NCBI RefSeq assembly: GCF_008370325.1
Contig: NZ_VNIP01000009.1
Location: forward strand, 186,001-250,000
Length of the DNA: 64,000 nt
Direction: 5' to 3'
Source: Martinezella tropici
GTDB taxonomy: Bacteria > Pseudomonadota > Alphaproteobacteria > Rhizobiales > Rhizobiaceae
Shown: positions 1 to 8,273 of the stretch, in pieces
How positions within the stretch are numbered: the stretch's first letter is position 1
Layout of the letters: every line of letters starts with the position of its first letter
Notes under the pieces: generated by a model
The model's database searches: none
What the model was told of the DNA's origin: nothing
What the model saw: the letters and a program-made list of their open reading frames with translations, nothing else
Translations under genes and position numbers: made by a program

Positions 1-176
1 CAGAGCTGGCTGACGCGCATCTTGATCTGCTTGTCGGCGACACCCTTTTCCTTGAGGGCGGCGCCCATTTCTTCGCGCGTCATGCCGATCAGCGACGGCT
101 TGGGCGAAAGCTCGACGGGCTGCGATACCGGCATCGGCTTGAGCCTGGAGGGGGTTATGACATCGGTGGCGGACAT
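1..176 (-). CDS. rlmN: 23S rRNA (adenine-2503-C2)-methyltransferase RlmN, N-terminal part (runs off the left edge)
   Basis: The leftward frame opens with ATG at 174-176 and stays open to the window edge, giving about 58 residues. The stretch SLIGMTREEMGAALKEKG followed by QIKMRVSQLW matches the N-terminal helical domain of rhizobial RlmN, the radical-SAM enzyme that methylates A2503 of 23S rRNA and A37 of some tRNAs. The catalytic radical-SAM domain with its CxxxCxxC motif lies outside the window, so the call rests on the N-terminus alone. The gene starts about 290 nt downstream of the IalB-family gene, on the same strand and beyond that gene's terminator. Confidence 0.8.
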   Translation of the reverse strand, partial: MSATDVITPSRLKPMPVSQPVELSPKPSLIGMTREEMGAALKEKGVADKQIKMRVSQL

Positions 177-371
177 AGGATCATTCCAACGGTTCACATC
201 GGCGATGCCGCAAAAGCTGACGATAGCTGCGGATGCGGGCAAGGCACGGAAATCTGAAGATTCATGCGGTGGCGGGACAAGCTGTCGGCCGGACACCTGC
301 TGTTGGCGCGGCCTTTAGCATTAATTTCCGCTCGCGTCATCCCTTTCCCTGAAAAGCGAAGGTTGGCCCTC

Positions 372-403
372 AAAAGCAAAAGGCCGGTCGAATTGACCGG
401 CCT
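372..403 (-). terminator. Rho-independent terminator of the IalB-family gene
   Basis: A 9-bp perfect stem (aggccggtc 381-389 / gaccggcct 395-403) has a 5-nt loop. Read leftward it is followed by a T-rich tract (complement of 372-380). It lies 60 nt past the stop codon at 463. Confidence 0.8.
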
Positions 404-462
404 TGTCATTACGGTCGCGGCGTTAGGGCGATCACGTTTCCGTGATCCCTCAGCCTTCGATC

Positions 463-1026
463 TTACTTGCAGTTTTCGATCTGCTTGAGCGCGGCACTGA
501 CGCCCTTCAGCGAATAGGTGTAGGAGGTCGCGGTGCCCTTCTTCGAGGTCCCCGAAACTTTCAGCGAATGTCCGGACTTTAGCGCCGCGACCAGAGCCGG
601 CTCCTGCGCGGCATTTTCGACCCAGGCAGCCTTGTCCTTGGTGAACATCACGAAGGTCTTGTTGTCGATGACGACGTCGACCTTGGAATTCTCCTTGAGC
701 GGATAGCCCATCATCGCCTGCGGCTCATAGGAAATATTCTGGCCCGGGCGCTGCGACACGATGAAGAAATTGTCGCCATGGTCGATGCCCGTCGTCGGCG
801 CCTTGGCCGTCGGCACGGAAAGAACGTAGCAGACCTTGCCGCCGGCGGACTGATAGGAATAAGCGCCCCAGGCGTCGAACTGCTGGATGCGCGTGGGAGC
901 TGCCGGCGCTGCGGCTGTTGCTGCCGGTGCCTGCTGCGTCTGCTTCTGCTTCTTGGTCTGCGCGGACGCGATGCCGGTTCCGGCCAGAACGAGCGAGAGG
1001 GCGATTGCGAAGCTTTTTACAAACAT
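463..1026 (-). CDS. Secreted invasion-associated locus B (IalB) family protein
   Basis: A 187-residue protein with a clear Sec signal peptide: MFVKSFAIALSLVLAGTG, then cleavage near ASA-Q. An Ala/Gln/Lys-rich linker follows, then a compact domain. The WGAYSY...KVCYVLSVP block and a C-terminal Cys (IENCK) fit the IalB family (PF06776), in which two conserved cysteines probably form a disulfide. IalB was named for a Bartonella invasion locus. In free-living rhizobia the role is unknown, probably a periplasmic or envelope protein. The reading frame extends 18 codons further upstream, but the ATG at 1024-1026 puts the signal peptide at the N-terminus. Confidence 0.85.
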   Translation of the reverse strand: MFVKSFAIALSLVLAGTGIASAQTKKQKQTQQAPAATAAAPAAPTRIQQFDAWGAYSYQSAGGKVCYVLSVPTAKAPTTGIDHGDNFFIVSQRPGQNISYEPQAMMGYPLKENSKVDVVIDNKTFVMFTKDKAAWVENAAQEPALVAALKSGHSLKVSGTSKKGTATSYTYSLKGVSAALKQIENCK

Positions 1027-1358
1027 GGTTTCCTGCCGATTTCTTGCGATCCAGAGCTCATGGCGATTCGATTGACGCACGCCTGTGCTCGTGAGCTGCC
1101 TTATTTTGACTTTATTCAGGTTACCAAACCGTCAACGGAGCGCTGCCGCCACCGGCTCCGTGCCATTTCAATCCAGTTATCGCGCAAAGCTTGAAACGCA
1201 TCAGAAGGAATTGGAAAACCCGGATGATGAAGTACCACCCTGCAGGTTCGATTTAAGACAGAAAGATTCGGGCAAGAATTTGACCTCGCTAAAATCAGGG
1301 ACGTCTCATAAATCTCTGGAAACCCGAGAGGATTCAGATCGGCTCCGCAAAACGAGCA
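1027..1358. other. 332-bp intergenic stretch without a gene
   Basis: This is the upstream region of the IalB-family gene. I see no convincing ORF, RNA gene or strong hairpin. It presumably carries the promoter of the leftward IalB gene, but no clear -35/-10 pair stands out. Confidence 0.4.
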
Positions 1359-1748
1359 TCAGGCCGTCTTCACGGACTCGGGCTCGTTCTCCAGCGCGCG
1401 GTCGGCGGCGTCGTAATGTTCCTGGCGGATATGGCCTCTGATCATGCTGAAAGCGAGCGTCAGTACCGCGACATCGTCGGAAAAGCCGATGACGGCAAAG
1501 AAATCGGGGATAATATCGACCGGCATGACGAAATAGCCGAGCGCCGCCAGCAGGATGCCGCGAACGCGCGTCGGCGTCTGCGGGTCGAACGCACAATAGA
1601 AGGCGGCCACGACGTCGCGGGAAAAGGGAATATGGCGAGCTGCCTTCCGCAAGGTCGGCCAGAATTTGCTGCGCACCGATTTCTCCTGCTCCTTTTGGGT
1701 CTCTTCATCACCAGGCATCAGGATTTCCCCATACTTGATGTCATCCAT
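1359..1748 (-). CDS. YkvA/DUF1232 family protein
   Basis: A 129-residue protein with the DUF1232 signature: a hydrophobic hairpin, ALGYFVMPVDIIPDF, followed by GFSDDVAVL and a further amphipathic helix. Members are small inner-membrane-associated proteins of unknown function. The ATG at 1746-1748 is chosen because GAGGTG lies a few bases upstream. A longer frame to 1793 would put this Shine-Dalgarno sequence inside the gene. The phhB stop at 1815 is only 66 nt upstream, so the two genes may share a transcript. Confidence 0.8.
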   Translation of the reverse strand: MDDIKYGEILMPGDEETQKEQEKSVRSKFWPTLRKAARHIPFSRDVVAAFYCAFDPQTPTRVRGILLAALGYFVMPVDIIPDFFAVIGFSDDVAVLTLAFSMIRGHIRQEHYDAADRALENEPESVKTA

Positions 1749-1814
1749 TCCATTCACCTCTAGCGAGGCCCGTCGCCCGGGCCGGGTAAACATATGGTGA
1801 TCGCTTGCCGCGAT

Positions 1815-2120
1815 TCAATCGAGCCGGCGCGCGGCCGCCTTCTCCATCGCCTTTGCCAGCTTGACGTCATGGTCGGTCAGGCCGCCGACGTCGTGCGTCG
1901 TCAGCTTCACCTCGACCCGGGAATAGACGTTGAACCATTCCGGGTGATGGTTGAATTTTTCCGCAGCAAGGGCGGCTTCCGTCATGAAGCCGAAGGCCTC
2001 GACGAAATTGCCGAATTTGAAGGTCTTCGCAATCGAAAGGCCGTCATCCGCAAGCGCCCAGCCCGCAAGTTGCGCAAGATTTTCATCGATTGCCGCCCGG
2101 TCCAGCTTCTCGTATTTCAT
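1815..2120 (-). CDS. phhB: Pterin-4-alpha-carbinolamine dehydratase
   Basis: A 101-residue protein of standard length. It carries the pterin-binding signature KFNHHPEW-NVYSRVEVKLTTHDVGGLT (shown here with a break), including the HH pair and the later Asp-His of TDHDVKLA. The enzyme dehydrates 4a-hydroxytetrahydrobiopterin to recycle the cofactor of phenylalanine hydroxylase. A phhA gene is not in the window. The start has a good ribosome site (GAGGAG) upstream. It is divergent from the phosphatase gene, with only about 35 nt between the start codons, so their promoters must overlap the opposite 5' ends. Confidence 0.92.
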   Translation of the reverse strand: MKYEKLDRAAIDENLAQLAGWALADDGLSIAKTFKFGNFVEAFGFMTEAALAAEKFNHHPEWFNVYSRVEVKLTTHDVGGLTDHDVKLAKAMEKAAARRLD

Positions 2121-2155
2121 GACACATCACTCCTCTCTAGCGGTTGAACGATAGC

Positions 2156-2638
2156 ATGGGTCGTCACAGGATTCTTTTCGTCTGCGCCGGCAATATCTGC
2201 CGGTCACCCCTTGCCGAAGGCATATTCAGGCACCTGGCAAGCAAGGCGGGCCGCGCGGCTGAATTTGAAATCGATTCGGCCGGCACCGGCGGCTGGCATC
2301 AGGGCGAACGTCCGGATCGGCGTTCGATCGCGGTTGCGGCCAGCCACGGAATCGATATCTCGGATCAGCGCGCCCGGCGCATCGAACCTGCCGATTTCGG
2401 CAGGTTCGACCTGATTCTGGCAATGGATCAAGACAATTTGAAGAACTTGCGCAAGGCGGCATCCGCCGATGCGCTTAGCAAACTGCATCTCTTCAATGCC
2501 CTGGCGCTCGGCAGCAACCAGGACATTCCCGATCCCTACTACGGCGACCGCGAAGATTTCGAGACGGTTTATACCATGCTCTTGGCGGGCTGCAGCGCAC
2601 TATTGCCCAAAGCCGGGAAGGTGCTGCGCGGCTCGTGA
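2156..2638 (+). CDS. Low-molecular-weight protein-tyrosine phosphatase
   Basis: A 160-residue protein with the diagnostic P-loop near the N-terminus: VCAGNICRSPLAE, C-x5-R with nucleophile Cys10 and Arg16. The general-acid motif DPYYG lies late in the chain (IPDPYYGDREDF). The enzyme hydrolyses phosphotyrosine, and some homologues act on exopolysaccharide kinases, but nothing nearby suggests that here. The ATG at 2156 is preferred; an in-frame TTG at 2144 is an alternative. The last 70 nt overlap the 3' end of the convergent thpR gene. Confidence 0.9.
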   Translation: MGRHRILFVCAGNICRSPLAEGIFRHLASKAGRAAEFEIDSAGTGGWHQGERPDRRSIAVAASHGIDISDQRARRIEPADFGRFDLILAMDQDNLKNLRKAASADALSKLHLFNALALGSNQDIPDPYYGDREDFETVYTMLLAGCSALLPKAGKVLRGS

Positions 2639-3165
2639 AGCGGGAATATCTCTTCGGTGAGATAGGGCCCGCCGCCAACCGATTCCCGCGAGGACAAAAG
2701 CACGAAACGCCCGACCGCAAACGGCGCGGTGTAGAAGTTGCCGCGCCCGGAGAGATAGTGCACGACATCATCGACCCGCGAGGATTTCAATCTGGCGAGC
2801 GTGACATGCGGCGTGAACTTGCGTGGATCCGGCTGCAGGCCGATGCGCTGGCAGATGCGCTCGATCTCGCCCTGAAGGGCGAACATGTCGGGCGTCTGCG
2901 ATACGCCGGCCCACACCGAGTGCGGCTTCTTGGAGCCGAAAGAACCGATGCCCTCCAGCCGAAGCTGGAATTCAGGTCGATCTATCCGGTCCAGGCGGTC
3001 GACGATCTCATCGGCTGTGCGGCCATCGACATCGCCGATGAACCGCAGAGTGATGTGATAATTTTCGACGTCGATCCACCTGGCTCCCGGGAGACCACCG
3101 CGCAACAATGACAGGCTCATGGCCGCATTGCGCGGAATTTCGAGGGCGGTAAAAAGTCTCGGCAT
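2569..3165 (-). CDS. thpR: RNA 2',3'-cyclic phosphodiesterase (2'-5' RNA ligase family, ThpR)
   Basis: A 198-residue protein with the two HxT motifs of the 2H phosphoesterase superfamily, His37-Ile-Thr39 (YHITLRFIGD) and His120-Val-Thr122 (PHVTLARLK). Family members open 2',3'-cyclic phosphate RNA ends and show 2'-5' ligase activity in vitro. The start at 3163-3165 gives the canonical MPRLFTALEIP N-terminus, and longer in-frame starts look artefactual. It converges on and overlaps the phosphatase gene, so transcription through one makes antisense RNA to the other's 3' end. Confidence 0.9.
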   Translation of the reverse strand: MPRLFTALEIPRNAAMSLSLLRGGLPGARWIDVENYHITLRFIGDVDGRTADEIVDRLDRIDRPEFQLRLEGIGSFGSKKPHSVWAGVSQTPDMFALQGEIERICQRIGLQPDPRKFTPHVTLARLKSSRVDDVVHYLSGRGNFYTAPFAVGRFVLLSSRESVGGGPYLTEEIFPLHEPRSTFPALGNSALQPAKSMV

Positions 3166-3233
3166 GACGAGCACTCCCCGAATCTCTTGCAGGTACGAGT
3201 AGGGAATCACGCATTTGCAGTCGGTGCAAGCAC

Positions 3234-3884
3234 CTATTTCGCACCTGCGTCAATCGTCCCTACAAAACTGATAACAGCCGGCAACATATGCTCGACCATC
3301 ACATCCACGCCCTTGGAGCTCGGATGCATGCCATCGGCGAGCTGCAGATCCGCATGCGTGGCGACGCCGTCGAGGAAGAACGGATAGAGCGCAAGCTTAT
3401 ATTTGTCGGCAAGGCGCTTGTAGATCGGGTTGAATTTGTCGGCATAATCCGGCCCCATGTTCGGCGGCGCCAGCATGCCGATGAAAAGGATCGGAATTTT
3501 TCTGCCCTTCAACCGCTCGATCATCGTCTCGAGGTTCTTTTCCGTCTGCTCCGGCGGGATGCCGCGCAATGCGTCGTTGGCGCCGAGCTCGAGGATGACG
3601 CCGTCGGTTCCATCGGGCACCGACCAGTCTATGCGCGAGAGCCCACCCGAGGTCGTATCGCCGGAGACGCCGGCATCGGCGACGGCGAGATCCAGCCCCT
3701 TGGCCTTCAGCGCGGCTTCCAGCTTGGCGGGAAATCCGTCGCCGGGCGGCAGCTGGTAACCCGCCATCAGGCTGTCACCGAAGCCGACCAGCTGGATCGT
3801 CCGGGCCTGCGCAACGCCCGCCGCGCCAAACAAAAGACCGAAAGTGATGACAGCGAAGTGAAGCGCAGCAACTTTAAAACCCAT
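3234..3884 (-). CDS. tesA: Arylesterase / lysophospholipase, SGNH hydrolase (TesA-like)
   Basis: A 216-residue protein with a signal peptide (MGFKVAALHFAVITFGLLFG, cut after AQA), so it is periplasmic. The SGNH blocks are visible: GFGDSLMAGY with nucleophile Ser38, the GGLSR block (block II Gly), GAND (block III) and the C-terminal DGMHPSSKG (block V Asp/His). E. coli TesA is a multifunctional thioesterase, protease and lysophospholipase. The divergent neighbour pair is the ybbA-ybbP-type ABC system, the same arrangement as in E. coli, which strengthens the assignment. A much longer upstream frame is only the antisense of the ATPase gene. Confidence 0.9.
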   Translation of the reverse strand: MGFKVAALHFAVITFGLLFGAAGVAQARTIQLVGFGDSLMAGYQLPPGDGFPAKLEAALKAKGLDLAVADAGVSGDTTSGGLSRIDWSVPDGTDGVILELGANDALRGIPPEQTEKNLETMIERLKGRKIPILFIGMLAPPNMGPDYADKFNPIYKRLADKYKLALYPFFLDGVATHADLQLADGMHPSSKGVDVMVEHMLPAVISFVGTIDAGAK

Positions 3885-3965
3885 GATCCATTCCCTAAAT
3901 TCGCTGCTCGGGCCTGTCGCGCCCGCCATTATCTCTGATGTTCTCTGATATATAGGGCGTTCGCA

Positions 3966-4676
3966 TTGGCAAAAACCATCATCGAGCTGAAGAAGGCGGA
4001 TTTGACGCTCGGCAGTGCTGCCGCCTCGGTCCATGTGCTGAAGGGCATCGACCTCACCGTCATGGAAGGCGAAGCCGTCGGCATCGTCGGCCCGTCCGGC
4101 TCCGGCAAGTCGACCCTGCTGATGGTGCTGGCCGGCCTCGAAAAGCTCGACGGCGGCGAACTTCTGATCCGCGACACGCCCCTGCACAGCCTCAGCGAGG
4201 ATCGCATCGCCGATTTCCGCGGCCGCAATATCGGCATCGTCTTCCAGTCCTTCCATCTCATCGCCAACATGACGGCGCTCGAAAACGTCGCCGTGCCGCT
4301 GGAACTTGCCAATGTCCGCGATGCATTCGACATCGCTCGGCGGGAGCTCGAGGCGGTGGGACTGGGCGAGCGGCTCAATCACTATCCTGGCCAGCTTTCC
4401 GGCGGCGAGCAGCAGCGCGTCGCCATCGCCCGCGCGCTGGCGCCTTCGCCCGCCGTCCTGATCGCCGACGAACCCACGGGCAACCTCGACACCGATACCG
4501 GTCGCCAGATCGCCGACCTGCTCTTCACCCAGCAGGCAGAGCGCGGCACGACCATGCTGCTCGTCACCCATGATCCGGCGCTTGCCGCCCGCTGCTCGCG
4601 CCAGATCCGCGTCCGTTCCGGCGAGATCGAGAACGACAGCGCCCGCACGCGTGCCAACCAGGCGGCGATTGCATGA
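3966..4676 (+). CDS. ABC transporter ATP-binding protein, YbbA/LolD type
   Basis: A 236-residue ABC ATPase with Walker A GPSGSGKST (residues 42-50), Q-loop (VFQSFHL), signature LSGGEQQR, Walker B VLIADEPTGN and H-loop LLVTHDP. The TGNLD and LSGGEQQRVAIARAL blocks place it in the MacB/LolD/YbbA class, which partners FtsX-type permeases. The start appears to be TTG at 3966, because no suitable in-frame ATG precedes it. It is divergent from tesA and overlaps the permease gene by 4 nt (ATGA), so the two are translationally coupled. Role inferred: export or membrane remodelling linked to TesA. Confidence 0.9.
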   Translation: MAKTIIELKKADLTLGSAAASVHVLKGIDLTVMEGEAVGIVGPSGSGKSTLLMVLAGLEKLDGGELLIRDTPLHSLSEDRIADFRGRNIGIVFQSFHLIANMTALENVAVPLELANVRDAFDIARRELEAVGLGERLNHYPGQLSGGEQQRVAIARALAPSPAVLIADEPTGNLDTDTGRQIADLLFTQQAERGTTMLLVTHDPALAARCSRQIRVRSGEIENDSARTRANQAAIA

Positions 4677-7219
4677 GCGCGGCGGGATTTCGCCTGACGC
4701 TCGCCTTCCGCCTTGCCCTGCGCGAATTGCGCGGGGGGCTTGGCGGCTTCTATATCTTCCTCGCGTGCATCGCGCTCGGCACCGGCGCGATTGCAGCCGT
4801 CAATTCCGTATCCCGCTCGATCACCGATGCCATCGCGACGCAGGGGCAATCGCTGCTGTCAGGCGATGCACGGTTCGAACTGCGCAACCGCGAGGCGTCG
4901 TCGGAGGAATTCGCCTACCTCCAAAGCCTGGGCAAAGTCTCCCGCTCCACCGGACTGCGCTCCATGGCGCGTCTGCCCGATGGCTCCGACCAGGCGCTGG
5001 TCGAGGTCAAGGCCGTCGACGATGCCTACCCGCTCTACGGCGCCTTCAAGGCCGACCCCAATCAGCCGCTCGCAACGCTCCTCGCCGCAACGGACGGCAC
5101 CTATGGCGCCGTGGTCGCCCCCCTGCTGCTAGAACGGCTGAACCTCAAGATCGGCGATGCCCTGCTCTTGGGCAATACCAGGCTGCGCATATCAGGCACG
5201 GTTGAGAGCGAGCCGGATGCCGTCTCCGAAGGCTTCGGCTTTGCGCCGCGCTTGCTCACCAGCCGCGACGCCCTGATTGCGTCCGGCCTCATCACGACAG
5301 GCAGCCTCGTCGAGCAGGCCTACCGGATCCGCATGGACAATCCCGCAGCCGGCATCCGCAATCTCAGCGACCGCGCCAATGCCGCCTTCCCGCAAGCCGG
5401 CTGGTCGATCCGCAGCAGCGATCGCGCAGCGCCGCAGCTTGCCGACAATGTCACGCGTTTCTCGCAGTTCCTGACCCTCGTCGGTCTGGCCGCTCTCATC
5501 GTCGGTGGCGTCGGCGTTGCCAATGCGGTGCGCGCCTTCCTCGATTCGAAGCGTACGACCATCGCCACCTTCAAGTGCTTGGGCGCGCCGGCCTTCGTGG
5601 TGGTGCTGATCTATCTCATCCAGATTGCCGTCATTGCATTTGCCGGCATCGCGGTCGGGCTCGTTCTCGGCGCCATCGCTCCCGTGATCGCGTCGCAGTT
5701 CATGGCCGAATTCCTGCCGATTTCAACCGCACCGCAGCTCTACCCGGGCGCGCTGACGCTTGCTGCCGTCTTCGGCCTGCTGACGACGCTTGCCTTCGCC
5801 ATTCCTCCGCTCGGCCATGCCCGCGAGGTGCCGGCAACGGCGCTGTTCCGCGAACAGGGCTTCGAGGCGCGCCGCCTGCCTGGCTGGCCCTATCTGCTGG
5901 CCGCCGGCGTGCTGATGGCGGCCCTTGCCGCTCTCGCGATCGTCACCGCCTATGACCGTTTCATCGCGGTCGTCTTCGTCATCTCGATCGCCGGGGCTTT
6001 CGTCGTGCTGCGCGCCGTTGCCGCCGCTCTCTCCTGGCTTGCCCGCCGCAGCCCCCGCGTGCACTCCCCCGCTTTGCGCCTGGCAATCGGCAATATCCAC
6101 CGGCCGGGCGCGCTGACCTCATCCGTCGTGCTGTCGCTCGGCCTTGGCCTGGCGCTGCTGGTGACCCTGACGCTGATCGACGGCAATATGCGCCGCGAAT
6201 TGACCGGTCGTATGAGCGAGCAGGCGCCGAACTTCTTCTTCGTCGATATTCAGGGGCCGGAGCTGGAAGGCTTCCGCAAGATCGTGCTCGCCGAGGATCC
6301 GAACGGCAAGCTCGTCGAGGCGCCGATGCTGCGCGGCCGCATCGTCGCCTTTAATGGCGAGGATGTCACCAAGATGAAGGTGCCGGCGGCAGGCCAATGG
6401 GTGTTGCGCGGCGATCGCGGCATCACCTATGCCGAAACCGTACCGGAAAATGCCTCAGTCACCGAAGGCAAATGGTGGGACAAGGACTATAGCGGCGAAC
6501 CGCTGGTCTCCTTTTCCGAAGAGGAGGGTAAGGCGCTGGGCTTGAAGCTCGGCGACAAGGTCACCGTCAATGTGCTCGGCCGCAACGTCACCGCCAAGAT
6601 CGCCAGCTTCCGCAAGGTGCAATGGCAGTCGCTGTCGATCAATTTCGTGATGATCTTCTCGCCCAATACCTTCAAGGGTGCCCCGCATGCCTGGCTGGCG
6701 ACGCTGACCGACGCTTCGGCCACCTCCGCTCAGGAAGCCGCGATCCTCCGGAAGGTCACCAATAGCTACCCGACCATCACAAGCGTCCGCGTCAAGGACG
6801 CGCTCGATGTCGTCAACACGCTGGTGGGGCAGCTCGCGACCGCCATCCGCTCCGCCGCCTCCGTGGCGGTCATCGCATCCGTGCTCGTGCTGGCGGGGGC
6901 GCTAGCGGCGGGCAATCGCGCCCGCACGCATGACGCAGTCATCCTCAAGACGCTCGGCGCGACGCGTGCGACGCTGATCCGCGCCTTCAGCTACGAATAT
7001 CTGATCCTCGGCGCGGCAACCGCCGTCTTCGCGCTGATCGCAGGTTCGGCATCCGCCTGGTATATCGTCAGCCGCATCATGCGCCTGCCATCGGCCTTCC
7101 TGCCCGACGTCGCCTTCTCCACGCTGATCATCGCCCTGGTGCTGACCGTCGGCATCGGCCTGATCGGTACCTGGCGCATCCTCGGCCAGAAGGCGGCGCC
7201 CGTTCTGCGCGAGCTCTGA
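4673..7219 (+). CDS. ABC transporter permease, FtsX-like, YbbP type
   Basis: An 848-residue membrane protein. It has an N-terminal TM helix, a large extracytoplasmic domain, and a first FtsX block of three helices (around residues 265-380). Further helices and a second periplasmic domain follow, with a second FtsX block at the C-terminus (about residues 725-840). This duplicated FtsX layout is typical of YbbP-like permeases. The start ATG overlaps the ATPase stop codon. With the ATPase and divergent tesA it reproduces the tesA/ybbA/ybbP locus. The substrate is unknown; a lipid or lipid-modified compound is inferred from tesA linkage only. Confidence 0.88.
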   Translation: MSAAGFRLTLAFRLALRELRGGLGGFYIFLACIALGTGAIAAVNSVSRSITDAIATQGQSLLSGDARFELRNREASSEEFAYLQSLGKVSRSTGLRSMARLPDGSDQALVEVKAVDDAYPLYGAFKADPNQPLATLLAATDGTYGAVVAPLLLERLNLKIGDALLLGNTRLRISGTVESEPDAVSEGFGFAPRLLTSRDALIASGLITTGSLVEQAYRIRMDNPAAGIRNLSDRANAAFPQAGWSIRSSDRAAPQLADNVTRFSQFLTLVGLAALIVGGVGVANAVRAFLDSKRTTIATFKCLGAPAFVVVLIYLIQIAVIAFAGIAVGLVLGAIAPVIASQFMAEFLPISTAPQLYPGALTLAAVFGLLTTLAFAIPPLGHAREVPATALFREQGFEARRLPGWPYLLAAGVLMAALAALAIVTAYDRFIAVVFVISIAGAFVVLRAVAAALSWLARRSPRVHSPALRLAIGNIHRPGALTSSVVLSLGLGLALLVTLTLIDGNMRRELTGRMSEQAPNFFFVDIQGPELEGFRKIVLAEDPNGKLVEAPMLRGRIVAFNGEDVTKMKVPAAGQWVLRGDRGITYAETVPENASVTEGKWWDKDYSGEPLVSFSEEEGKALGLKLGDKVTVNVLGRNVTAKIASFRKVQWQSLSINFVMIFSPNTFKGAPHAWLATLTDASATSAQEAAILRKVTNSYPTITSVRVKDALDVVNTLVGQLATAIRSAASVAVIASVLVLAGALAAGNRARTHDAVILKTLGATRATLIRAFSYEYLILGAATAVFALIAGSASAWYIVSRIMRLPSAFLPDVAFSTLIIALVLTVGIGLIGTWRILGQKAAPVLREL

Positions 7220-7298
7220 TTCATTACGGAGATGAACCAGAAGCCGGCGAAACGGCTCGATATTACATCGATTTAACATGCGCCGGAGCGCTTGACCC

Positions 7299-7385
7299 TT
7301 GTGTATGAGGCACGAAAGCCTCATATTCTGTGCAGGCATGCTGGAGCTCCGCAGCGGCGCCTGGGCTTGAAAGACCCGACACCGT
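7299..7385 (+). ncRNA. Candidate ybhL leader RNA motif with its promoter
   Basis: A -35/-10 like pair (TTGTGT 7299-7304, CATATT 7322-7327, 17-nt spacer) precedes a structured leader. In the leader, gctggagctccgcagc (about 7340-7355) and gggcttgaaagaccc (about 7363-7377) can each fold. A ybhL leader motif is known from comparative analysis of alphaproteobacteria upstream of ybhL-family (Bax-inhibitor-1) genes, and the gene here is exactly that family. I assign it from position and general form; the covariance match was not computed. Confidence 0.45.
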
Positions 7386-7414
7386 ACTCACATCGGAGCT
7401 TGAAAGAGGAAAAC

Positions 7415-8155
7415 ATGGCTGACTTCCGCAATTACCAAAACCGGGCGCAGAGCGGTGCGCAATCCGGTGCGATGATAGACGAGGGCCTTCGAGCCTACAT
7501 GCTCAAGGTCTATAACCTGATGGCGCTGGGTCTGGCGATCACGGGTGTTGCCGCCTATCTCTCCTTCTCGCTCGCCTTTGCAAACGGACAGATCACGGCC
7601 TTCGGCCAGGCGATCTATCTCAGCCCGCTGAAGTGGGTTGTCATTCTCGCCCCGCTGGCAATGGTCTTCTTCCTGAGCTTCAGGATCAACCGCATGAGCG
7701 TGGCTGCCGCGACGACGACCTTCTGGGTCTACGCCGCGCTGGTAGGCCTGTCGCTGTCGTCGATCTTCATCATCTACACCGGCCAGAGCGTCGTACAGAC
7801 CTTCTTCGTGACCGCCGCCTCCTTCGGCGCGCTGTCGCTCTTCGGCTATACGACGAAGCGTGATCTATCCGCGATGGGCTCGTTCCTGATGATGGGTCTC
7901 TTCGGCCTGATCATCGCGACGCTCGTGAACATCTTCCTGGCTTCGTCCGCCCTGCAGTTCGCGATCTCGGTGATCGGCGTCCTGATCTTCGCCGGCCTCA
8001 CCGCCTACGATACGCAGCGGATCAAGGAAATGTATTACACCGCCGACGATGCCACGGTGGCTGGCCGCAAGGCCATCATGGGCGCCCTGTCGCTCTACCT
8101 GGACTTCATCAACCTATTCATGTTCCTGCTGCAGTTTATGGGCAACCGCCGTTAA
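7415..8155 (+). CDS. Bax inhibitor-1 / YccA family membrane protein (YbhL-like)
   Basis: A 246-residue protein with about seven hydrophobic helices and the BI-1 family C-terminal pattern: LTAYDTQRIKEMY followed by GALSLYLDFINLFMFLLQ. The conserved Asp residues of the family (YDTQ, LDFIN) are implicated in pH-dependent calcium leak in bacterial homologues such as YetJ. The N-terminal tail is Gln/Ser-rich and probably cytoplasmic. The ATG at 7415 follows the ribosome site AAGAGGAAAAC; an upstream extension would run through the leader RNA. A strong terminator follows. Confidence 0.92.
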   Translation: MADFRNYQNRAQSGAQSGAMIDEGLRAYMLKVYNLMALGLAITGVAAYLSFSLAFANGQITAFGQAIYLSPLKWVVILAPLAMVFFLSFRINRMSVAAATTTFWVYAALVGLSLSSIFIIYTGQSVVQTFFVTAASFGALSLFGYTTKRDLSAMGSFLMMGLFGLIIATLVNIFLASSALQFAISVIGVLIFAGLTAYDTQRIKEMYYTADDATVAGRKAIMGALSLYLDFINLFMFLLQFMGNRR

Positions 8156-8180
8156 TCGCGCAGCATGAATGAGCACCGGA

Positions 8181-8206
8181 AAGGCGGCTTCGGCCGCCTT
8201 TTTATT
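8181..8206 (+). terminator. Rho-independent terminator after the Bax-inhibitor gene
   Basis: An 8-bp perfect GC stem (aaggcggc 8181-8188 / gccgcctt 8193-8200) is closed by a TTCG tetraloop and followed by TTTATTT. It lies 25 nt past the stop at 8155. Confidence 0.92.
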
Positions 8207-8273
8207 TGCCTGGCCACAGGCGCTGCGATTTGATAACTGCCGTCGCAAATCCGCAGATCAGGCAACAGAAACA

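Noticed and set aside
3885..4571. Upstream extension of tesA to 445 residues
   Set aside because: The extra sequence is antisense to the ABC ATPase, and the signal peptide marks the true start.
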